DNA of 11,935 nucleotides, from assembly GCA_045806665.1 (NCBI GenBank), contig JBJMIW010000432.1, positions 1 to 11,935 on the forward strand, given 5' to 3'. This stretch comes from Actinoallomurus sp045806665 (lineage in GTDB: Bacteria > Actinomycetota > Actinomycetes > Streptosporangiales > Streptosporangiaceae). Shown here one piece after another: positions 6,628 through 11,935 of this stretch. Position 1 is the first letter of the stretch. Every line of letters begins with the position of its first letter. The notes beneath the pieces were generated by a model that was given only the letters and a program-made list of their open reading frames with translations, was not told the origin of the DNA and made no database searches. The translations under genes and the position numbers were made by a program.

Positions 6628-8817
6628 TCAGTCCCCTCGCCACGGCCAGGCGAACGGCAGGTCGAAGATCCAGCGATGCGACCTTCCGCCATTCGGCTCG
6701 TGGGGCACCTGATCCTGACCCGTCCCGTCCTTCTTGCCCTTGTCGTCCTCCTGCTCGCCGTTACCTTCCCGGAGGTACTCGCCGGAAGGGGCCTGGAAGC
6801 CGTGCTCCGGGACGCCCTTCAGCGCCGCCTCCATCGTCGCCCGCCAGATCGGCGCGGGCACGTCGGCGCCGTACACCTGGGCGTAACACCCCTCACCGAG
6901 GCACACGCCGCGCAGCGGATGCCTGTAACCGCCCCGCGGATCGCCGACCCAGACCGCGCTCGCCATGTCCGGGGTGTAGCCGGCGAACCAGGCGGCCGAG
7001 AAGTTGTCGACCGTGCCCGTCTTGCCCGCCGCCGGACGCCCGATCTCGTTGCCCTTGGCGGTCCCCTTGGTCAGTACGCCCTGGAGCACGTGGTTGACCG
7101 CGTCGGCGACGTCCTCGTCGATGGCCTTGTGGCACTTCGCGCGCGGGACCCGCAGGGACCCGGTCGGTCCCACGATGCTCGTGATGGCGACCGGATGGCA
7201 GTAGCGGCCGCGGGCCGCGAACGCCGCGTAGGCCGCCGCGAGCCGCAGCGGTGAGACGGTGTTGAACCCGAGCGTGAACGACGGATACTGCTCGAGCTTC
7301 TGCCCCGTGGCGCGGCGCATGCCCAGGCGGGTCGCCATCCTGTACGTCGCGCACAGGCCGACCTTGCGCTCCAGTTCGAGGAAGAACGTGTTCACCGAAT
7401 GCCAGGTCCCGGTCATCAGCGTGAACTGCTTGCCGCCCTCACCGTCGCCCGCGTTGCCGAGGGAGACGTTGGGGTCGCCGACCCGCCGCCCGTCGCAGTC
7501 CCGGAAGCCCGTCGGGACGAAGGACTTCGGCGCGTCGAGCTTGTGGCCGAACGCCATCCCCTTCTGCAGCGCCGCCGCCAGGGTGAACACCTTGAAGGTC
7601 GAGCCGGCCTGCATGCCCAGGCTCGATCCGTGGTCGGAGTCGGCGGCGAGGTTGACCCACAGCGTGCCGCGTTTGGTGCTGTCCCCCATCTTCCGGTCGA
7701 TGGCCATCGCGGTGATGTCGCCCGTGCCCGGCCGTATCAGCACCTCGGCGGCGGCCTTCCCCGACTTGTTGTCCGGCGGTACGTAGCGGTTCAAGGCATG
7801 CTGCGCGGCCTTCTGCATGCGGGGTTCGAGGGTGGTGCGGATCTGCAGGCCGCCCCGCTGCAGCAGGAACCGGCGTTCCTGAGGGGTCTTCCCGAACGCC
7901 CCGTTGGCGAGGATCTCCCGCTGGACGTAGTCGCAGAAGAAGGGCGCCGAACTCTCCACGCACCCGTTCGGCGTGCCGGTGATCTTCAGCGCGAGCGGCC
8001 GGGTCTTCACCTCCGCGGCCTGTGCGGCGCTGACCATCTTCAGCTCCGCCATCCGGTCCAGCACCGTGTCACGGCGCTCCCGGCCCCGTACGGGGTGCAG
8101 GTTCGGATCGTACGTCTGTGGTGCCCGCACGATCCCCGCGAGCGTCGCGGCCTGCGCCAGGGACAGGTCGGCGGCGTTCACCCGGAAGTAGTGGCGGGCG
8201 GCCTCCTCGACGCCGTACGCGCCGTCGCCGAAGTAGGCGATGTTGAGATAACGCTCGAGGATCTGGTCCTTGGTGAGGTGCTTCTCCAGGCCGATGGCGA
8301 ACCGTAGTTCGCGGAGTTTGCGGACCGCGGTCGGCTCGAGCGCCTCTCGCCGTGCCGCGGTGCTCGTCGCCGTCTCGGCGAGAGCGTTCTTGACGTACTG
8401 CTGGCTGAGCGTGGATCCGCCCTGGATGACGCTACCGGCGCTGACGTTGGCGATGAGCGCGCGCAGGATGCTCTTCGCGTCGATCGCGCCGTGCTCGTAG
8501 AAGCGGCTGTCCTCGATGGCGATGATCGCCTGGCGCATGATGGGAGCGACCTTGGCGAGCGGCACCTCGACCCGGTTCTCGTAGTAGAACGTCGCGAGCT
8601 TCGACCCGTCCGCGGCGAGGATCACCGAGCGCTGTGGCAGCACCGGGGCGACCAATGAGTCGGGCAGTGTCTCGAAGGTGTGCTTGGCGGCCTTCACACC
8701 CAGGCCTGCGGGAAGCACGGCCGGCAGCGCGAGACAGGCCGACAGCACGCCCGCCAGGACCCCGGCGATCATCAGGTCCGTCAGCCTCGCCGATCGCCTC
8801 CCCGAATCCATCCCCAC
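6628..8817 (-). CDS. Class A penicillin-binding protein without PASTA domain
   Basis: A 729-residue bifunctional glycosyltransferase/transpeptidase, clearly a paralogue of the next gene downstream; long stretches such as LTKDQILERYLNIAYFG and PNGCVESSAPFFCDYV are identical or nearly so. One membrane helix (about 14-40) is followed by GT51 motifs EDSRFYEHG (Glu102), GGSTLSQQYVKN (133-144) and RKLRELRFA. The transpeptidase carries STFK (406-409, Ser406), SVN (474-476) and KTG (599-601). It lacks a PASTA domain; instead residues 685-729 are a Glu/Asp/Lys/Gly-rich linker ending in an aromatic segment, WIFDLPFAWPWRGD. Eight cysteines (286, 295, 441, 489, 540, 562, 639, 644) match the paralogue. 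The start could be GTG 8817 or ATG 8811; neither has a good ribosome binding site. It follows mazG by 97 bases on the same strand. Confidence 0.93.
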   Translation of the reverse strand: MGMDSGRRSARLTDLMIAGVLAGVLSACLALPAVLPAGLGVKAAKHTFETLPDSLVAPVLPQRSVILAADGSKLATFYYENRVEVPLAKVAPIMRQAIIAIEDSRFYEHGAIDAKSILRALIANVSAGSVIQGGSTLSQQYVKNALAETATSTAARREALEPTAVRKLRELRFAIGLEKHLTKDQILERYLNIAYFGDGAYGVEEAARHYFRVNAADLSLAQAATLAGIVRAPQTYDPNLHPVRGRERRDTVLDRMAELKMVSAAQAAEVKTRPLALKITGTPNGCVESSAPFFCDYVQREILANGAFGKTPQERRFLLQRGGLQIRTTLEPRMQKAAQHALNRYVPPDNKSGKAAAEVLIRPGTGDITAMAIDRKMGDSTKRGTLWVNLAADSDHGSSLGMQAGSTFKVFTLAAALQKGMAFGHKLDAPKSFVPTGFRDCDGRRVGDPNVSLGNAGDGEGGKQFTLMTGTWHSVNTFFLELERKVGLCATYRMATRLGMRRATGQKLEQYPSFTLGFNTVSPLRLAAAYAAFAARGRYCHPVAITSIVGPTGSLRVPRAKCHKAIDEDVADAVNHVLQGVLTKGTAKGNEIGRPAAGKTGTVDNFSAAWFAGYTPDMASAVWVGDPRGGYRHPLRGVCLGEGCYAQVYGADVPAPIWRATMEAALKGVPEHGFQAPSGEYLREGNGEQEDDKGKKDGTGQDQVPHEPNGGRSHRWIFDLPFAWPWRGD

Positions 8818-8852
8818 ACTTCGCGGTCATCCCCATACAAGCGGTGATCGGA

Positions 8853-8858
8853 AACCTA
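8853..8858 (-). promoter_or_regulatory. Candidate -10 for the first PBP gene
   Basis: TAGGTT on the minus strand fits TANNNT and lies 35 bases before GTG 8817 in the 97-base gap after mazG, giving a leader of about 29 bases. Only a weak GTGAGG (8875-8880) occupies the -35 position. It suggests the PBP genes need not depend on mazG transcription. Confidence 0.3.
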
Positions 8859-8914
8859 GGGAGGGCATTCACGGCCTCACGCGCCCGTCGATGGCGGCCC
8901 TTGCCTCTCGCCGG

Positions 8915-9844
8915 TCAGTGAGGCTTCTCCCGCTGCTCGACACGGTCGTGGAAGCGGCGGGCGGCGGCGCGGAGCTCTGCCTCGGGGTCGCGGCCCTCCT
9001 CGCGGAGCCGATGGACGAGCGCGAACAGGTCCGCGCCCACTCCGTCGTCGGCGAAGAGTTCGTCCGGCACTCCCGCCTTGGCGGCGCGCCGCTGCAGTTG
9101 CGCGGCGAGCGAGAGCGCGGGCTGCGCCATGGGCACCCCGTGGAAGATCGAGGCGTCCTCGCCCCGCTCGACGGATTTGATCTTGTCCCAGTTCGCGTTG
9201 ACCTCATCGGCGTCCGCGACGGTGACGTCACCGAACACGTGCGGGTGCCTGCGGACGAGCTTCTCGACGATGCCCTCGGCCACGTCGTCCACGGTGAAGT
9301 CCGGCGACACCTCCGCGTGGAACGCCACCTGCATCAGGACGTCGCCGAGCTCCTCCCGGAGTGCGGGCAGGTCGCCGCCCTCGATCGTGTCGATGACCTC
9401 GTACGCCTCCTCGAGCAGGTACGGCGCAAGGGAGGCGTGCGTCTGCTTGCGGTCCCAGGGGCACTCGCGGCGCAGCGTCTCCATCACCGCGACCAGGTCG
9501 AGGAACCGCGCGCCGGGCAGGTCGTACGCGCCCTGGACGACCTCGACCTGCGGCGGCTCGTCGAGCCCGATGAGGATCGAGCCGACCTCGCGCATCAGCG
9601 CCTCTTCACCGTCAGGGTCGGCCAGCCACACCACCGTGCCGGATGACGCCTCGCGGACCAGGGCGGCGGCATCCGGCTCGACGACCTCGACGGCGACTCC
9701 GGCCTGGCGGACGTAGGGCAGCTGCGGGTGCTCGGGCGATCCCGCGAGCACCCGGTCGGCCGAGCGCAGCGCCTCCCAGGCGGGCCAGGTCAACTGCCCC
9801 GGCGCGACCCGCGGCGAGGAGGCGAGGAAGGTCAGGCCTGACAC
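8915..9844 (-). CDS. mazG: MazG-type nucleoside triphosphate pyrophosphohydrolase
   Basis: MazG hydrolyses non-canonical or excess NTPs to NMP and pyrophosphate, a cytoplasmic housekeeping function. The protein has 309 residues. The N-terminal ~115 residues (VSGLTFLASSPRVAPGQL and on) form the variable region seen in actinobacterial MazG. The MazG core begins at VAVMETLRRECPWDRKQTHASL (118-139) and has the magnesium-binding EExxE...ExxD set: Glu145, Glu146, Glu149, then Glu165 and Asp168 in REELGDVLMQVAFHAEV. The remainder (about 185-309, with NWDKIKSVERG and RRAAKAGVP) is the reduced second half; there is no full second catalytic motif. GTG 9844 is chosen because the conserved N-terminus begins there and GGAG (9849-9852) is 4 bases upstream. 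It overlaps the lipoprotein gene by 13 bases, implying coupling. Confidence 0.92.
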   Translation of the reverse strand: MSGLTFLASSPRVAPGQLTWPAWEALRSADRVLAGSPEHPQLPYVRQAGVAVEVVEPDAAALVREASSGTVVWLADPDGEEALMREVGSILIGLDEPPQVEVVQGAYDLPGARFLDLVAVMETLRRECPWDRKQTHASLAPYLLEEAYEVIDTIEGGDLPALREELGDVLMQVAFHAEVSPDFTVDDVAEGIVEKLVRRHPHVFGDVTVADADEVNANWDKIKSVERGEDASIFHGVPMAQPALSLAAQLQRRAAKAGVPDELFADDGVGADLFALVHRLREEGRDPEAELRAAARRFHDRVEQREKPH

Positions 9845-10515
9845 GACACTCCGCCGCTGGTGGTGGGAGTGCCGGAGTCCGGCTTGGAGAGCGTGGGGCA
9901 CACCGGGCCCAGGGCCATGCGCTGGAAGTCGAAGGTGCCGTACCGCGGGTTGACCTCGAGCTTGAGGCGGCGCCCGGCCCGCTGGTAGCTGCCGGCGACC
10001 TGCTGCAGCGCGCGCTGCGCCGACTGCTGGTCGGTCGCGGTGCTCACGCCGTACTTGCGCATGAGCCCCTGACGCAGGACCACCGACGCGACGTAGTCGC
10101 GGCTGTACTTGGTCGGCAGGCCCTGGGCGAGCACGTTCGCGTCGATCGTGGCCATCCCGCCGTTCTGCGCGATGATCGCGTCGACCTGGCCGCCGTTGGT
10201 GCGCACGCCGTCGGCCCGGGCGACCTCCTCCCACACCCGTATGTTGACGAGCTGGTAGAGCGCGCTGCGCTGCGGCGAGGACGGGTCGAACGGCACCTGC
10301 TCGCCCTGGGCCTGAGCCTGCTGGGCGATCTGCTGCGCGGCCGGGTACTTCGGCAGCTCCTTGGACCACTCGTCGACCGCCGCGTTGAGCTTCGCGATCG
10401 TGATGCGGTCGTTCCCGACCAGGGCCGCCGCTCCCGTCTTGACGGGACCGCACGCGGTGAGCGCGGCGCCGGCGACCGCCGCGGCGATGATGATCTTGAA
10501 TGGCTTACGGAACAC
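9832..10515 (-). CDS. SurA N-terminal-domain-like lipoprotein
   Basis: A 227-residue exported lipoprotein that probably acts outside the membrane, perhaps as a folding factor. The signal peptide FRKPFKIIIAAAVAGAALTAC ends in lipobox LTAC with Cys22. The mature region starts GPVKTGAAALVGNDRITIAK, which resembles the beginning of SurA/PrsA-type chaperones, followed by a helical region rich in Gln and Ala; no complete PPIase (rotamase) domain is evident, so the chaperone role is inference. I start at GTG 10515, because AGAAGGA (10521-10527) is 5 bases upstream; ATG 10530 would add five residues and its GAGGA abuts the start codon. It lies between mfd and mazG on the same strand and overlaps mazG by 13 bases. 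Proteins of this type commonly sit next to mazG in actinomycetes. Confidence 0.82.
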   Translation of the reverse strand: MFRKPFKIIIAAAVAGAALTACGPVKTGAAALVGNDRITIAKLNAAVDEWSKELPKYPAAQQIAQQAQAQGEQVPFDPSSPQRSALYQLVNIRVWEEVARADGVRTNGGQVDAIIAQNGGMATIDANVLAQGLPTKYSRDYVASVVLRQGLMRKYGVSTATDQQSAQRALQQVAGSYQRAGRRLKLEVNPRYGTFDFQRMALGPVCPTLSKPDSGTPTTSGGVSCQA

Positions 10516-10536
10516 AGGCGTCCTTCTCATTCCTCG

Positions 10537-10552
10537 CCCGCGGGCTCGCGGG
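10537..10552 (-). other. GC hairpin between mfd and the lipoprotein gene
   Basis: CCCGCG (10537-10542) and CGCGGG (10547-10552) form a 6-base-pair stem with a 4-base loop in the 73-base gap after mfd, 21 bases before the lipoprotein start. It could attenuate transcription from mfd or be chance in GC-rich DNA. Confidence 0.3.
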
Positions 10553-10588
10553 TACGTCCGACACCGGGGATCTTCTCGCCCCGACTCG

Positions 10589-11935
10589 TCAACTGGCCAC
10601 GGGATCGGCGAGGAACAGTGCCTCGACCAGATCGGTACACCATTTCAGCAGCTCCTGATCGCGCAGCGGGCGCCCGCCGAGTGGAGCGGTCTTGGGTACG
10701 GGCACCAGCAGCGTATTCGTCGCCGGCTTGAGGATGCTCTTCGGGTACAGGCGTTGCAGCCGCACCGTACGCGACTCGGGCAGGTCGACCGGCGAGAACC
10801 GGATGTGGTTGCCCTGCAGGGTGACGTCCGTGAGCCCGCCACGGCGGGCGACGGCCCGGAATCGCGCCACTTCGAGGAGGTTGAGCACCGGCACCGGCAA
10901 CGGCCCGAAGCGGTCCGCGAGCTCGTCGCGGACGGCCGCGATCTCGTCGTCGTCCTGGATCGCCGCGATGCGGCGGTACGCGTCCAGGCGCAGGCGCTCG
11001 CCCGGCACGTACTCGTGCGGGATGTGCGCGTCGACCGGCAGCTCCACCTTGACCTCGGGCGTCTCGGGGACGCCTTCCTCGCGCAGCTCACGCACGGCCT
11101 CGCCGACCATCCGCACGTAAAGGTCGAAGCCGACACCGGCGATGTGCCCGGACTGCTCGGCGCCGAGGACGTTGCCGGCTCCCCGGATCTCCAGGTCCTT
11201 CATGGCGACGAACATGCCCGCGCCCATCTCGGTGTGCTGGGCGATCGTCGCCAGCCGCTCGTGCGCGGTCTCGGTCAGCGGAGCCTCGGGCGGGTACAGG
11301 AAGTAGGAGTAGGCGCGCTCCCGGCCCCTCCCGACGCGGCCGCGCAGCTGGTGCAGCTGCGACAGGCCGTACATGTCGGCGCGGTCGACGATCAGGGTGT
11401 TGGCGTTCGGGATGTCCAGGCCGCTCTCCACGATCGTGGTCGCGACCAGGACGTCGTACTCCTTCTCCCAGAAGTCGACCATGATCTTTTCGAGCTGATG
11501 CTCGTTCATCTGGCCGTGCGCGACGCCGACCCTGGCCTCCGGCACCAACTCGGTGAGGTGCTTGGCGACCTTGTCGATCGAGCGGACGCGGTTGTGGACG
11601 AAGAAGACCTGACCCTCGCGGAGCAGTTCCCGCCGGATCGCCGCGGCGATCTGCTTGTCGTCGTACGGCCCGACGAACGTCAGGACGGGGTGCCGCTCCT
11701 CCGGCGGGGTGAGGATCGTCGACATCTCCCGGATGCCGGTCAGCCCCTTCTCGAGGGTGCGCGGGATCGGTGTGGCCGACATCGCGAGCACGTCGACCTG
11801 GGTGCGCATCTCCTTCATGCGTTCCTTGTGCTCGACGCCGAACCGCTGCTCCTCATCGATGATGATCAGCCCGAGGTCCTTGAACCGGGTCTCCGGCGAG
11901 AGCAGGCGGTGGGTGCCGATGACGAGGTCGACGGT
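10589..11935 (-). CDS. mfd: Transcription-repair coupling factor Mfd, C-terminal part
   Basis: Mfd displaces stalled RNA polymerase at DNA lesions and recruits the UvrABC repair system. The frame is open from the right edge to the stop and gives 448 residues of a protein usually near 1,150-1,200. It enters within helicase domain 1 at TVDLVIGTHRLL; the Walker B box DEEQRFG is at 27-33 and motif III SATPIPRTL at 53-61. Domain 2 follows with VHNRVRSIDKVAKHL, VGVAHGQMNEHQLE, ATTIVESGLDIPN (about 165-177) and the arginine-finger motif QLRGRVGRG (about 196-204). The translocation-in-RecG motif GAGMFVAMKDLEIRGAGNVL with EQSGH lies at about 238-263. The rest is the C-terminal TRCF domain. The N-terminal UvrB-like and RNA polymerase-interacting domains are outside the window. 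All visible motifs are intact. Lys follows PRTLE where Met is common. Confidence 0.97.
   Translation of the reverse strand, partial: TVDLVIGTHRLLSPETRFKDLGLIIIDEEQRFGVEHKERMKEMRTQVDVLAMSATPIPRTLEKGLTGIREMSTILTPPEERHPVLTFVGPYDDKQIAAAIRRELLREGQVFFVHNRVRSIDKVAKHLTELVPEARVGVAHGQMNEHQLEKIMVDFWEKEYDVLVATTIVESGLDIPNANTLIVDRADMYGLSQLHQLRGRVGRGRERAYSYFLYPPEAPLTETAHERLATIAQHTEMGAGMFVAMKDLEIRGAGNVLGAEQSGHIAGVGFDLYVRMVGEAVRELREEGVPETPEVKVELPVDAHIPHEYVPGERLRLDAYRRIAAIQDDDEIAAVRDELADRFGPLPVPVLNLLEVARFRAVARRGGLTDVTLQGNHIRFSPVDLPESRTVRLQRLYPKSILKPATNTLLVPVPKTAPLGGRPLRDQELLKWCTDLVEALFLADPVAS

Noticed and set aside
6489..6692. N-terminal extension of the PASTA-type PBP to starts at 6560 or 6692.
   Set aside because: The extension has poor third-position GC, a TTA codon and no ribosome binding site, and the longest version overlaps the preceding gene; the protein from GTG 6488 already has the short cytoplasmic end and helix seen in the paralogue.
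4427..8817. Frameshift or pseudogene in one of the duplicated PBP genes.
   Set aside because: Both frames are continuous with all catalytic motifs, and the C-terminal difference is not explained by a nearby alternative frame encoding a PASTA domain.
9643..10731. A 362-codon plus-strand frame opposite mazG, the lipoprotein gene and the end of mfd.
   Set aside because: It spans three well-supported opposite-strand genes and resembles no protein family.

Overview
The window is high-GC bacterial DNA. Codons end mostly in G or C, starts are often GTG, and several -10 candidates fit TANNNT. This points to an actinobacterium. The mfd / SurA-like lipoprotein / mazG / eno gene set and the protein sequences suggest a Streptomyces- or Streptosporangiales-type actinomycete; I cannot place it further. 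No phage, transposon, CRISPR, tRNA or rRNA signal was seen.

Layout, left to right. (1) 1-819, minus: the N-terminal two thirds of enolase (eno). Its coding sequence stops resembling enolase in the last ~39 bases at the window edge, which are abruptly AT-rich. (2) 820-1213: a divergent intergenic region holding the eno leader (with a perfect TTGTGATCACAA palindrome against the ribosome binding site) and a likely promoter for the rightward operon. (3) 1214-3939, plus: a three-gene ABC importer operon of the sulfonate/taurine/nitrate class (lipoprotein binding protein, ATPase, permease), closed by a GC-rich hairpin. (4) 4089-8817, minus: two paralogous class A penicillin-binding proteins in tandem, bifunctional cell-wall synthases. 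The upstream copy has no PASTA domain and ends in a charged linker and aromatic tail. The downstream copy has one PASTA domain and a Pro/Gly-rich tail. (5) 8915-11935, minus: mazG, a SurA-like lipoprotein whose end overlaps the mazG start, and the C-terminal part of mfd, which runs off the right edge.

Functional picture: housekeeping genes (glycolysis; NTP sanitation; transcription-coupled repair) flank two accessory blocks, one for uptake of a small anion that is probably organosulfur, the other for peptidoglycan synthesis. mfd, the lipoprotein gene and mazG could be co-transcribed, although a small hairpin lies between mfd and the lipoprotein gene. The PBP genes follow on the same strand but each has its own possible promoter. 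The ABC operon and the PBP genes converge on a ~150-base spacer with hairpins.

I see no convincing new multi-gene system. The points most worth checking are the 9-9-9 inverted repeat exactly over the probable start of the PASTA-type PBP gene, which may be leaderless; the divergent C-termini of the duplicated PBPs with a shared set of eight cysteines; and the non-homologous AT-rich end of eno, most simply an assembly artefact.
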